Below, in pieces: positions 41,419 through 50,593 of a stretch of DNA of 64,000 nucleotides. The translations under genes and the position numbers were made by a program. Within the stretch, counting starts at the first letter, position 1, and the number at the start of each line of letters is the position of its first letter. This stretch comes from Rossellomorea marisflavi (GTDB lineage Bacteria; Bacillota; Bacilli; Bacillales; Bacillaceae_B): the NCBI GenBank assembly GCA_003667865.1, contig CP033051.1, positions 4,409,001 to 4,473,000 of the forward strand. Direction: 5' to 3'. A model generated the notes under the pieces. The model had not been told where the DNA came from and made no database searches. It saw only the letters and a program-made list of their open reading frames with translations.

Positions 41419-42199
41419 AGGTTATCACCTGAATCGGGTCGATAAATGCATCACCCTTTTTAATAGCAAAGTAGAACTCACCGTAGTTCTTATCTTGCGT
41501 TAAAGAAACTGTTCCTACTTTGCTTCCTGCAGATACGGATTGATATTGTGTCACCTCAATTGTATCAAGATGACCGTACCAAGTTTCAGATTTATCGGAG
41601 TGCTGAATCACAACGGTATTACCTAACTCTTCTTTTTTCCCGGCAAAAATAACCGTTCCACCGTTCATCGCATCTACTTTTTCACCTGCTCCTGTTTGGA
41701 TCATAATCCCTTGTCCATCCGCTTTAAAGTTTTGAACGACCTTACTAGAGGCTGGGACAGCGTATTCAGGTTGAAATACTTTTTGAGTATCGCCTTCACC
41801 TGCATCAGTTTTCATAGGCAACAATGCTAGCGGTTTGCCGAATTTTTCTTCGTACCAAGTATTGATTGCTGCAAATTGGAATTCCTTCTCCATTGTTTGA
41901 GTAATCACTGTTTTCGTTTTGTCAAACATAGGAGCCTGGCTGTTAAATAGAATGGCCGTAAGTAAAACGAGGATTCCGGCTCCTAATACTTTTAACATAA
42001 TGACTTCTTTATTAAATAATGGGTGACCATTGTCTGAAGATGGCCCCATCTCATAGCTTGGAAATCTTTCCATACCGTATTTTTCTTCGTCACTTGGTAG
42101 TATGACTGATTGAGACCGATTTGGCTGACTAGGAGAAAGGCTTTTCTCTTTCTTTCTTCTTGCGATTCGTTTTCTTATCTCGTCCGCTCGATTTGACAT
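41411..42199 (-). CDS. spoIVFA: Stage IV sporulation protein FA
   Basis: Anchors and inhibits SpoIVFB together with BofA. It has 262 residues: a basic N-terminus, one membrane helix (VLGAGILVLLTAILF) and a LytM-like C-terminal domain (GGTVIFAGKKEELGNTVVIQH, WYGHLDTI). SpoIVB cleaves it late in sporulation. Confidence 0.94.
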   Translation of the reverse strand: MSNRADEIRKRIARRKKEKSLSPSQPNRSQSVILPSDEEKYGMERFPSYEMGPSSDNGHPLFNKEVIMLKVLGAGILVLLTAILFNSQAPMFDKTKTVITQTMEKEFQFAAINTWYEEKFGKPLALLPMKTDAGEGDTQKVFQPEYAVPASSKVVQNFKADGQGIMIQTGAGEKVDAMNGGTVIFAGKKEELGNTVVIQHSDKSETWYGHLDTIEVTQYQSVSAGSKVGTVSLTQDKNYGEFYFAIKKGDAFIDPIQVITFE

Positions 42200-42375
42200 T
42201 CGACCATTCCCTTTCCGAAAATTTCTCTCTATGTTTTTACGAATTGTATAATGCTACAATGTATGACTTGTCCTTTTGGATTATTCTATTTTGATTGAAA
42301 CTATTTGGAAAATTTTCTTGTAGGGTGGGATTTTATAGAGATTTGTGTGGATTTGTTATTTTTCACTAATGGTCC

Positions 42376-42442
42376 GTTGCTATCTGCTCCAGATGCCTGT
42401 TTTCAGCGGGGCGGGGGTCAAGCACCTTCCACTCCTAGCAAT
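42376..42442 (-). repeat. Internally deleted copy of the 127-bp element (67 bp)
   Basis: Both ends of the family remain (GTTGCTA / TAGCAAT, pairing with one G-U) with CCAGATGCCTG, CAGCGGGGCG and GTCAAGCACCTTCC. The central ~60 bp are gone. It lies in the spoIVFA-minD gap (42200-42865), which has no gene. Confidence 0.85.
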
Positions 42443-42619
42443 TCTGTATTTATATATGTTGTTTATTATATTCTTTGTTAAGAAATAATCTGAAAACCCC
42501 TCTCAAAATTCGAGTTTATTAGGCTTAATGTTAATATAGTTACAAAAATGTTGAATTTCTTAGACATTTATACTCATATTTACTATAAAAAGAAGACATT
42601 CTACTATCTCAACTGAAAA

Positions 42620-42710
42620 CTTGTGCTTCTTTCAGTCAATCTTGTGCCTTAACTCGTGAAACTTGTGCATTTTATAGCAAAACTTGTGCTCCTATTATAA
42701 AAACTTGTGC
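42620..42710. repeat. Five CTTGTGC words at exactly 21-bp spacing
   Basis: The word begins at 42620, 42641, 42662, 42683 and 42704, most copies preceded by AA or AAA. The 14-bp spacers are AT-rich and unlike one another. Iteron-like in layout. Confidence 0.9.
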
Positions 42711-42782
42711 ATTTTACCAATAAATGTAACTAGCAAACACTTCCTACTACCTCCAAGTGTTTGGACTAACTAGTAACAAATC

Positions 42783-42819
42783 AAAAAAACTACCACAGTA
42801 GAATCACTCACTGTAGTAG
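42783..42819 (-). terminator. Second terminator behind minD
   Basis: CTACTACAGT / ACTGTGGTAG, a 10-bp stem with one G-T pair, then seven T on the minus strand. Confidence 0.88.
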
Positions 42820-42824
42820 CCAAT

Positions 42825-42859
42825 AATAAGAAACTCATCCGTCAATGTTAACGGATGAG
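42825..42859 (-). terminator. First terminator behind minC-minD
   Basis: CTCATCCGT / ACGGATGAG, a 9-bp perfect stem with an 8-nt loop, then TTTCTTATT, just after minD. Confidence 0.85.
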
Positions 42860-42865
42860 CTATTT

Positions 42866-43669
42866 TTATGCTTTTGCACCAAATAGTTTTTTGATTTTAG
42901 AGAACATGCCTGCTTTGTCGTCTTCTAGTGATTGTAGAGGTACAGATTCTCCTAGAATTCTTCTCGCAATGTTTCGGTATGCGATAGAGGCACGGTTATT
43001 TGGATCCATGGCAATGGGTTCACCACGGTTTGATGATTTGATGACATTGTCATCGTCCGCGACAATACCAATTAGATCAATGGAAAGATGTGTTGTAATT
43101 TCGTCAACATCTAGCATTTCTCCACTTTTCATCATATGTGTACGAATTCTATTAATAATTAGTTTTGGAGGCTCTATGTTTTCTTTTTCTAGTAATCCGA
43201 TTATACGGTCTGCATCACGGACAGCTGATATTTCTGGAGTTGTTACGACAATTGCTTTGTCTGCTCCAGCGACAGCATTTTTATAGCCTTGCTCTATTCC
43301 AGCAGGGCAATCAATAATAATATAATCATAATCTTGCTTTAACCCGTCAATAAGCTCCTTAATTTGTTCAGGAGATACTGCAGATTTGTCGCTTGTTTGT
43401 GCTGCAGGTAAAAGATATAAATTATCATCAAAACGTTTATCTTTTACAAGAGCTTGATGTATTTTACAACGTCCTTCTACAACGTCAACCAAGTCATAAA
43501 TAATACGATTTTCTAATCCCATAACGACGTCGAGGTTTCGTAATCCGATATCTGTATCAACTAAACAGACCTTTTTACCTTGTAGAGCAAGTGCTGTACC
43601 AACATTCGCGGAGGTTGTTGTTTTACCTACTCCGCCTTTACCTGATGTAATGACTATGGCTTCCCCCAT
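42866..43669 (-). CDS. minD: Septum-site determining ATPase MinD
   Basis: Membrane-associated ATPase that carries MinC to the cell poles and blocks polar division. It has 267 residues with the deviant Walker A GKGGVGKT (10-17), VDTDIGLRNLD, and a C-terminal amphipathic membrane helix (MFSKIKKLFGAKA). One bp after minC. Confidence 0.98.
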   Translation of the reverse strand: MGEAIVITSGKGGVGKTTTSANVGTALALQGKKVCLVDTDIGLRNLDVVMGLENRIIYDLVDVVEGRCKIHQALVKDKRFDDNLYLLPAAQTSDKSAVSPEQIKELIDGLKQDYDYIIIDCPAGIEQGYKNAVAGADKAIVVTTPEISAVRDADRIIGLLEKENIEPPKLIINRIRTHMMKSGEMLDVDEITTHLSIDLIGIVADDDNVIKSSNRGEPIAMDPNNRASIAYRNIARRILGESVPLQSLEDDKAGMFSKIKKLFGAKA

Positions 43670-43670
43670 G

Positions 43671-44351
43671 TTAGCGTCCCCCTTTGAAACTAGTAATATT
43701 TGGTCTAAGATGCTTTAAAACTTGTAATCGATCTACAACAATTTGATTGGTTTCATCTATATAGGCACATTCCATTTCTAATTGATCACCATCGTCGAAT
43801 CGGTCCGGTGCGCGATTTAAGCAATCGGAAATCCGTAGTTGAGAAGGAACCATTTTTGAGGCTACAATAACTGCCTGATGATTACCCTCAATACCAGCAT
43901 GTGCAATTCCTCGTAATGAACCAAGTACAAAAATATTTCCTACTGCTAGAACCGTACCACCAGGGTTTACATCTCCAATGATCAGTAAATCTCCTGGTGC
44001 TTCTACTACTTGACCTGATCGGATGATCCCAGCAAGTGTATGGATGTTTCTTTGACTTAATAAATCTTCTACATCAGACTTTGCCATTACATTACTAGAA
44101 ACCTCGTCTACGACAAGCTTCTTTTTCTGTCTAACGATATCTTTTAATTCTTCTGTTTGTTGTGGTGTGACATATCGATTACCTGTTTGGATATTAACAG
44201 TAATCAAAGGTGTATCCTCTGTCTCTGGATAATGAGCAGTTAGCTTTTCCTCTAATTCTTGCTTTAATTCTTCAAATGAACATTGATCATTCAGGTGCAG
44301 AGTTAACCCTTCTTTAGTTCCCTTGATCATCACATTTTGCTTTTTTTTCAT
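43671..44351 (-). CDS. minC: Septum-site determining inhibitor MinC
   Basis: Inhibits FtsZ assembly. It has 226 residues: an N-terminal FtsZ-inhibiting domain and a C-terminal beta-helix with glycine turns (VEAPGDLLIIGDVNPGGTVLA). It is co-transcribed with minD behind mreD, as in Bacillus. Confidence 0.97.
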   Translation of the reverse strand: MKKKQNVMIKGTKEGLTLHLNDQCSFEELKQELEEKLTAHYPETEDTPLITVNIQTGNRYVTPQQTEELKDIVRQKKKLVVDEVSSNVMAKSDVEDLLSQRNIHTLAGIIRSGQVVEAPGDLLIIGDVNPGGTVLAVGNIFVLGSLRGIAHAGIEGNHQAVIVASKMVPSQLRISDCLNRAPDRFDDGDQLEMECAYIDETNQIVVDRLQVLKHLRPNITSFKGGR

Positions 44352-44431
44352 GGCGCTATGTTCACCTCAGTCGTCAATAAATTCGACAAATGGAGGTCAT
44401 TTCCCTCTTTTTCTCGAAAATTTCAATCCAT

Positions 44432-44950
44432 TTATTCCTCAAGCCAAGCTTTCTGTAACTTCACAAATAATGCCTTTAAAGGAAAAGAAACAATGATATA
44501 AAATGCAATATTTAACACAAGTGTTGGCCACAAACGCCAATCCATAAATTGTATTAATGACAGTTCTGTTCGTTGAATGATTATGTTAATTTGGTAAACT
44601 AAAAACTCAATGATTGCCATATTTATGATGACGATCACACCAAATACGAACAGATTATTATAAAAGATTTTCATGAGTCGAACGGTTAACAAAATTAAAA
44701 ATGGAAACAACACGAGGTAAATTCCATTAATTTCTGTGTAGTACATATCATATAAGAATCCAAAAATGAAACCTAGTAGAAGTGCAGTACGGTGTTGATA
44801 ATAGACTGCTAAAAACAAAAGATACATCAGAAGAAAATGAGGGACGATGATTCGATTTTGTAAAAGTGTCTCACCATGTGCAAGACTTACAAAAATACTC
44901 TCACTATAGAAAAAGAGTAGTGCAATAAAAGGAAGAAGAAGCTTTTTCAT
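44432..44950 (-). CDS. mreD: Rod-shape determining protein MreD
   Basis: Membrane subunit of the cell-elongation complex. It has 172 residues with about five helices and the family segment LGFIFGFLYDMYYTEINGIY. The start overlaps the mreC stop (ATGA). Confidence 0.95.
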   Translation of the reverse strand: MKKLLLPFIALLFFYSESIFVSLAHGETLLQNRIIVPHFLLMYLLFLAVYYQHRTALLLGFIFGFLYDMYYTEINGIYLVLFPFLILLTVRLMKIFYNNLFVFGVIVIINMAIIEFLVYQINIIIQRTELSLIQFMDWRLWPTLVLNIAFYIIVSFPLKALFVKLQKAWLEE

Positions 44951-45825
44951 GATTGCTCTTCCTCCTCCGTTGCTTCTGATTGCTCCTCATCAATTGCATC
45001 TCGTTTCACAACGATGACATGCTCTAAATGATAAAGATCTGCCTCAGGTTTTACATAGGCAATTTGTGTGAGGCCATATTGATCAGGCATTACTTCTTCA
45101 ACTTTACCGATTACAAGACCTTTAGGGAATACACCACCAAGTCCTGATGTAATAACCTCTGAACCAACCTCAACCTTCATATCGTACGGAATCTTTTTTA
45201 CTAGAAGACGCTTTGTCTTTTCATCATAGCCTTCTACTAGTCCAAAGATTTCTTTATCACTTTGAATAAGTGCAGAAATTCGGTTATTTGGATTTTTCCC
45301 ACTTAGAAGCTCTATGGTTGAGGAAAACCCATTGACACTCTTCACTTTTCCAATTAACCCCTGAGCTGTAATCACGGCCATATCGGATTCAATTCCGTGA
45401 ACATTCCCTTTATCAATGACAATGAGTTCTTGCCAGCTGTCAGGATTACGGGCTATAACGGTTGCTTGAATCGGCGAGAAAGAGCGTAGGTTATTCGTCT
45501 TTTCTAATGTTTCGCGAAGACTTTGATTATCCTTTTCCAGGTCTCTCACTTTCGTTTCAAGAGTAACAAGTTCTTCTAACCGAGCTTTCAATTTTTGATT
45601 TTCAACATATGTATTTTGAAGATCATCAATACTTCCAAAAAAATCAGATATAACATGAGCAGGTTTTGACACAAGTGAATTGCCAAACCCAACAACATCT
45701 TTTACAAATTGCTCTGGTAAGCTAATATTGTCACGATCTCGCAAAGAAAATCCAATCAATGCCACGAGAACAATGATACTTACTAAAAGAATAATCAATC
45801 GTTTATTCAAGAAGAATTGTGGCAC
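44947..45825 (-). CDS. mreC: Rod-shape determining protein MreC
   Basis: Links MreB to wall-synthesis enzymes outside the membrane. It has 292 residues: one N-terminal helix (IILLVSIIVLVALIGFSL), a coiled coil (about 65-115) and a double beta-barrel domain (VITSGLGGVFPKGLVIGKV). The start is a GTG with GAGGTG 6 nt upstream, giving MPQFFLNKRL. Another GTG three codons upstream lies in the site itself. Confidence 0.95.
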   Translation of the reverse strand: MPQFFLNKRLIILLVSIIVLVALIGFSLRDRDNISLPEQFVKDVVGFGNSLVSKPAHVISDFFGSIDDLQNTYVENQKLKARLEELVTLETKVRDLEKDNQSLRETLEKTNNLRSFSPIQATVIARNPDSWQELIVIDKGNVHGIESDMAVITAQGLIGKVKSVNGFSSTIELLSGKNPNNRISALIQSDKEIFGLVEGYDEKTKRLLVKKIPYDMKVEVGSEVITSGLGGVFPKGLVIGKVEEVMPDQYGLTQIAYVKPEADLYHLEHVIVVKRDAIDEEQSEATEEEEQS

Positions 45826-45939
45826 GACGTACACCTCAACCTTTTTTATTTCTACTACATACTATACCAAAAGAAAACAAATTTTGATATCATTCACGTA
45901 TTACATGTTTATAAATTTTATTTCACCTAAGAGTAACCG

Positions 45940-46072
45940 TAAAGAAAGAGGCTGTCTCAAAGCAAAATCCCAATCCCTCTACTGCATGTGTATAGCGGCA
46001 TCAATTGATGTTAACACGTTATACAATAGTAAGGTGTGGTGATCGCTTATTGAGACACCCTCTTTTTCTTTA
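45940..46072. mobile_element. MITE-like inverted-repeat element or long hairpin between mreB and mreC
   Basis: Near-perfect terminal inverted repeats of about 21-23 bp (GAGGCTGTCTCAA / TTGAGACACCCTC core) enclose ~90 bp without coding capacity. It separates mreB from mreC by 282 bp where Bacillus normally has a few dozen. A terminator or attenuator role is possible. No transposase is seen. Confidence 0.5.
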
Positions 46073-46107
46073 TTTTTTGATTTACACATATTTTTAGTAA
46101 ATCAATA

Positions 46108-47115
46108 TTAACGAGAGCGGTTTTTGAATAAGTGTAAATGGTCTAGTGATTTTCCTGTTCCAATTGCTACACAATCAAGTGGTTCTTCAGCAATTAATAC
46201 TGGCATTTTTGTTTCATCACTTATCACTTTATCTAAATTTCGTAACAGGGCTCCACCACCCGTAAGTACAATTCCACGGTCCATGATATCTGCTGCTAGC
46301 TCAGGAGGTGTTTCTTCAAGAGTACTTTTCACGGCATCTACAATTGCATAAACCGTATCCTTTAAAGCTGATGCAATTTCTTCTGCTGTAATCTCGATTG
46401 TCTTTGGTAGTCCCGTTAATAAATCTCTACCACGGATTTCCATTGTTCCAATTCCTTCTGCATCTCCAGCAGAACCAATTTCCATTTTAATCGTTTCAGA
46501 TGTACGATCACCAATCATAAGGTTATAAGTTTTACGGATATAATTAACGATCGCATCATCCATTTCATCACCTGCAACACGAATCGATTGCTCTGTTACA
46601 ATACCACCTAATGAAATGATCGCAACCTCTGTCGTTCCGCCACCAATATCAACAACCATACTTCCTGTTGGTTCCCATACAGGTAGATTTGCGCCAATCG
46701 CAGCCGCAAATGGCTCTTCTATTAAGTATGCATCCTTTGCTCCTGCTTGTCTTGTTGCATCGAGCACCGCACGCTTTTCAACAGCTGTAATTCCTGTTGG
46801 AACACATACCATTACATACGGTTTACCTGAAAATAAGCTTTTCTTGTGTGTTGCTTGCTTTATGTAATATTTCATCATCGTTGCAGTTGTTTCATAATCG
46901 GCAATAACTCCATCCTTCATTGGACGTAATGCTACAACATTACCCGGAGTTCTCCCAATCATATTTTTTGCATCGTTTCCTACTGCGACGATTTGTTTTG
47001 TATCGGTTTGTAATGCTACAACAGATGGTTCACGAACAACAATACCTTTTCCTTTTACATAGACAAGAGTATTCGCAGTTCCTAAATCAATTCCTAAGTC
47101 TTTTGTTCCTAACAT
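46108..47115 (-). CDS. mreB: Rod-shape determining actin MreB
   Basis: Actin-like filament protein that guides lateral wall synthesis. It has 335 residues with phosphate motif [28 protein letters not shown] and [15 protein letters not shown]. First gene of mreBCD-minCD. Confidence 0.98.
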   Translation of the reverse strand: MLGTKDLGIDLGTANTLVYVKGKGIVVREPSVVALQTDTKQIVAVGNDAKNMIGRTPGNVVALRPMKDGVIADYETTATMMKYYIKQATHKKSLFSGKPYVMVCVPTGITAVEKRAVLDATRQAGAKDAYLIEEPFAAAIGANLPVWEPTGSMVVDIGGGTTEVAIISLGGIVTEQSIRVAGDEMDDAIVNYIRKTYNLMIGDRTSETIKMEIGSAGDAEGIGTMEIRGRDLLTGLPKTIEITAEEIASALKDTVYAIVDAVKSTLEETPPELAADIMDRGIVLTGGGALLRNLDKVISDETKMPVLIAEEPLDCVAIGTGKSLDHLHLFKNRSR

Positions 47116-47233
47116 GTGTTGTATCTCCCTTTCTGATACGGATTAGCTATTGTTTCAGTCCAAATCTAATTTCCCAACTCATCTATTCTGGAGGGAATTC
47201 ACCTTTTCTTGTTTTATGAGGTCTTCTTATCTT

Positions 47234-47256
47234 GATGCTATTACTACTATAGCATC
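47234..47256. other. Perfect short palindrome upstream of mreB
   Basis: GATGCTAT / ATAGCATC with a 7-nt loop lies in the 264-bp radC-mreB gap. It could be a weak radC terminator or an operator. There is no T tract. Confidence 0.4.
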
Positions 47257-47379
47257 AATAGCCTTAAAAGGACCGTTTTATTAAAGAACCGTTAAAAAGA
47301 AACATTCCTTCTTATGTTTGGCAAAATGTCGAAAAATCATAAACATTATTATAGCGTAACACTATTAAAAATCATAGTA

Positions 47380-47583
47380 CTACAAGTAGCCTTTTTCCTT
47401 TAAGCTCACATATTTCTTTTCACCTATAATCAGATGGTCCAAAATATCAATACCAATAATTTTCCCACACTCCACAAGTCTTTTGGTGACATCAATATCC
47501 TCTCGACTCGGCGTCGGGTCCCCAGACGGGTGATTATGAATACAAATAATGGATGCAGCTGACCTTCTGAATGCCTCTTTGAA
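47380..47583 (-). CDS. radC: RadC, exon 2 (C-terminal, JAMM catalytic part)
   Basis: It encodes the last 67 residues of RadC, beginning [11 protein letters not shown], with the metal motif [14 protein letters not shown] and ending VSLKEKGYL. It joins in frame to exon 1 (50066-50557) after removal of the group II intron, giving 231 residues, the normal family length. There is no start of its own, so it is expressed only after splicing. Confidence 0.93.
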   Translation of the reverse strand, partial: FKEAFRRSAASIICIHNHPSGDPTPSREDIDVTKRLVECGKIIGIDILDHLIIGEKKYVSLKEKGYL

Positions 47584-50065
47584 GTAGGGTAAGAACCTGG
47601 CGCCTTGCTTAGTTTCCTAAGTAGGTTTCCAAGAACTCCCCTCCAAACCGTACGTACTCCTCTCAGAGTATACGGCTTTCCATTTATCAATCTAACTTTC
47701 CATTGTGTAAGTCATGGTGGCATTTTACACACATTGCAATAGTCTTGCGATTTCTTGCAATCATGAATTGTTCCCATCGTTTCTTGCCTTTCAAATTCTT
47801 GAGCTTGTTGACATGATGCATCTCCAATGGAACATTTTCTGCACCACACCATTCACACTTTTCAGCTAAAAGGCGTTCAATGAGACTTGTTCTGCCACCG
47901 TAAACAATTGTATTTTCGATTATATCCATTGACTGTTTTTTGATTTCCGAGTTCTTTTCCATTCGTTGTTCCGTAAAATAGGCAATTTTAGGACCATCCT
48001 TCGTTATATAACGTATACCTAATTTCCCGTTTATTTTAAATTTTGCAATGATTTTACTGACGGTACTTTTGTATTTATTGGCATACGTTTTAATCATGCT
48101 GTATTTCATTGTTTGTCTAAAAGACTGAAGGACATGAGCATTACTTGCTAGGCGATAGTAATTATATAATCCCTCAATCTCCGCATTATACGTACGAAGA
48201 ATTTCAAGGTCATCATTATGCACTAGATAGGGACGATGAACAGGTTTCCAGCCATTGTTACTGCCAATTTTCAATGCACCTAACTCGATGAGTTTTTTGA
48301 TGTATTTTTCATGAGGAACGAATAGTTTTGTTTGATAGTTAAACTTTCGTTTCTTTGTGCCATTTGGCATTTTCATTCTGTGCCAATCTCTTGCTACTCG
48401 TATATCGTATCCTAAAAATCTAGCGTTTTTCTCACTATGTGTTATCAACGTTTTTTCAGCACTCAATTCCAATTTGAGTTTTTCTGCAAGGTATTCTGTT
48501 AAATCTATCTTGATTTGTTCAGCTTCCTTTTTACTACCAATGACACCGATAATAAAATCATCCGCGTACCTTACATATTTCATTCGACGATAGTTTGGGT
48601 CAAAAAGGTCTTTGCTATCATGGCTTTGCAGTTTTTTGTACAGAGCTTTTAATTCTCCAAGCCTTTCAGCTTTTTCTTCTTTGGTTAGTCGTTCCCAGTC
48701 ACGTTTATTTTTACTTTTACAGTGATTAATTTTTGATGCTAGGTTATGATAAACAAGATTATGCCTACGTTTTACACCTTTGTTAAAGGATTCCGCATAC
48801 CCTGCAACATATTTATCTAATTCATGCAGATAAATATTCGAAAGTAACGGACTAATGATTCCTCCTTGGGGTGTCCCACTGTAGGTTTTATGAAAAGTCC
48901 AATCTTCTACATAACCTGCTCTTAAGAATTTCCAAATTAAATTAATTAATTTTTCATCCTTAATGCGCCTCCGTAAAAGTCCAACTAATACTTGATGGTC
49001 GATATTATCAAAGAAACCTTTTATGTCACCTTCTATAAACCATCTCGTACCCGTAAAAGTATTGCGTATTTCTTTTAAGGCAGTGTGACAGCTACGATTT
49101 GGTCGAAAACCATGTGAATGATTTGAAAATTGAGGTTCGTAGATACTTTCTAAAATTCGCCGAACAACCTCTTGCACTAGTTTATCCTCAAAAGTCGGAA
49201 TACCCAGAGGTCGTGTTTTACCGTTTTTCTTTGGGATACATGTTCTGCGTGCTGGATTTGGTTGATATGTTTGTTCCTTTAGTTTTTCGATTAAACGCTC
49301 GATTCTTTCTAAACTCATACCATCGATTGTGTCATTGTTAACACCTTTTGTGTTACTTCCTTTATTAGGGTGAAGTTTGGCATAGGCTTCTAGATAGAAC
49401 TCGATATTATACAGATTTCGATACAATCTTTCGAATATATACGTATCATCTTGTGCTTTGGAAGTTAGACTGCTTAATACTACTTTTGGATTTCTCATGG
49501 AGCCTCTCGCTCCTTCCCAATTTGGTAATTAAACTAGATAAACTGTTCTCCTTCGCCATGTGATAGGCTTTCCCTATCTCGGACTACTACGAGAACTCCG
49601 TTGCCATATCGGATATTCAGACACCGTTGTCATAGCCATACTTGGCTTTCCAACTTAGGCAATCCCCATTTAGACATATAGAAACATAGCATTTCATAGT
49701 TTCGGATGTGACTTTCACTCGTTTCTTCCATACAGAAGTTGGACGAAGTAGTATCACTTCATGTTTCTCGAAGTTTTTAAGAAACATGCATACTTCATAC
49801 AGCGTTAATCGTTACCTCCCGCTGAAGGTCCGCGTAGTCCTCCTTGAGCTATCATTCAAGCAATTCAGCTTTCATCCTTGTCTATGAATTTTCATCTCGC
49901 TATTCAGTCGTGCCTTGGTAACTAGACAACTTACGGCTTTTCCAACATGCTACACTCCCCGCTTGGTTTCCCTTGCGGATAAGTTGGCTGATGATAGGGT
50001 AAAGATTGTGATATTTCCCTACTGCTTTGCTAATGCAGATTTTCTAAATGCCCTTATGGGCGCAC
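47584..50065 (-). mobile_element. Group II intron inserted in radC
   Basis: It is 2,482 bp. The 5' end is GTGCGCCC (consensus GTGYG) and the 3' end is CCTAC. Domain V is clear at 47645-47679 (GCCGTATACTCTGAG / GAGTACGTACGG). An exon-binding hairpin at 49760-49788 (9-bp stem CATGTTTCT / AGAAACATG) has a loop that can pair 7 nt (CGAAGTT) with the end of exon 1. A complete maturase lies in domain IV. All parts look intact, so the intron is probably able to splice and move. The stretch 49499-50065 is its domains I-III and has no gene. Confidence 0.95.
47687..49498 (-). CDS. ltrA: Group II intron-encoded reverse transcriptase/maturase with HNH endonuclease
   Basis: A 603-residue multifunction protein that helps the intron fold and splice and copies it into DNA targets. 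RT motifs are visible in order: GIPTFEDKLVQEVV, HGFRPNRSCHTALKEI, GDIKGFFDNIDH, GTPQGGIISPLLSNIYLHEL and the active site YVRYADDFIIG (about 305-315). A maturase (X) region follows, then a C-terminal HNH nuclease with CEWCG, LEMHHVNKLKNLKG and CVKCHHDLH. All catalytic residues are present. Confidence 0.95.
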   Translation of the reverse strand: MRNPKVVLSSLTSKAQDDTYIFERLYRNLYNIEFYLEAYAKLHPNKGSNTKGVNNDTIDGMSLERIERLIEKLKEQTYQPNPARRTCIPKKNGKTRPLGIPTFEDKLVQEVVRRILESIYEPQFSNHSHGFRPNRSCHTALKEIRNTFTGTRWFIEGDIKGFFDNIDHQVLVGLLRRRIKDEKLINLIWKFLRAGYVEDWTFHKTYSGTPQGGIISPLLSNIYLHELDKYVAGYAESFNKGVKRRHNLVYHNLASKINHCKSKNKRDWERLTKEEKAERLGELKALYKKLQSHDSKDLFDPNYRRMKYVRYADDFIIGVIGSKKEAEQIKIDLTEYLAEKLKLELSAEKTLITHSEKNARFLGYDIRVARDWHRMKMPNGTKKRKFNYQTKLFVPHEKYIKKLIELGALKIGSNNGWKPVHRPYLVHNDDLEILRTYNAEIEGLYNYYRLASNAHVLQSFRQTMKYSMIKTYANKYKSTVSKIIAKFKINGKLGIRYITKDGPKIAYFTEQRMEKNSEIKKQSMDIIENTIVYGGRTSLIERLLAEKCEWCGAENVPLEMHHVNKLKNLKGKKRWEQFMIARNRKTIAMCVKCHHDLHNGKLD

Positions 50066-50557
50066 AACTTCGCGTGGATGTACGATTGAAGCATTTAAGC
50101 TTCCGATAAAGATGGTTTGCTTGTGAAGGACTTGATTTTTCGTGTTGAGATAGAGGCAGACAAAATGTTCTTGTGAGAGAAAGCGCATCTCATCCATAAC
50201 ATAATTTGCACCATCTTCTGGTGATCGAATCGAATAACGATCCTCAAAGGTAAGCTTATTGAATCTTCTACCTAATTCAATTCCTGCCATAACCTGAACG
50301 GCCTTCGCTTCACCAATGCCGTTAATGTTTGTAATCTCTTCTAATGATGCATCCTTTAAGAGACGAATTCCATCAAAACGGTGCAGCAGTTTATTAGCTA
50401 GCTCTATTACGGACTCTTTTTTTGTGCCTGTTCGTAATAGGATTGCGATGATTTCCTGATTTGACAGAACACTAGCACCATTTTGTATCAGTCTTTCACG
50501 AGGTCGGTCCTCTAATGCAAAATCTCGAATCATTAATTTACTTTTGGTTGTCGTCAA
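50066..50557 (-). CDS. radC: RadC, exon 1 (N-terminal part)
   Basis: JAMM-family protein of unclear role (UPF0758), once linked to DNA repair. It has 164 residues with helix-hairpin-helix ITNINGIGEAKAVQVMAGIELG and SLNASIVHPREV, ending exactly at the GTGCG intron boundary. Without splicing, translation would add three residues and stop. It follows maf by 36 bp. Confidence 0.94.
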
Positions 50558-50593
50558 TAGGCTCTCCTTTCAACGTCTGGGAGAGTCAATTGA

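Noticed and set aside
42620..42710. CRISPR array suggested by regular repeats
   Set aside because: The repeated word is only 7 bp, spacers are 14 bp, and there are no cas genes.
47430..47690. An 86-residue open frame across the intron 3' boundary
   Set aside because: Its frame disagrees with radC exon 2 and covers domain V and VI RNA, so it is chance coding.
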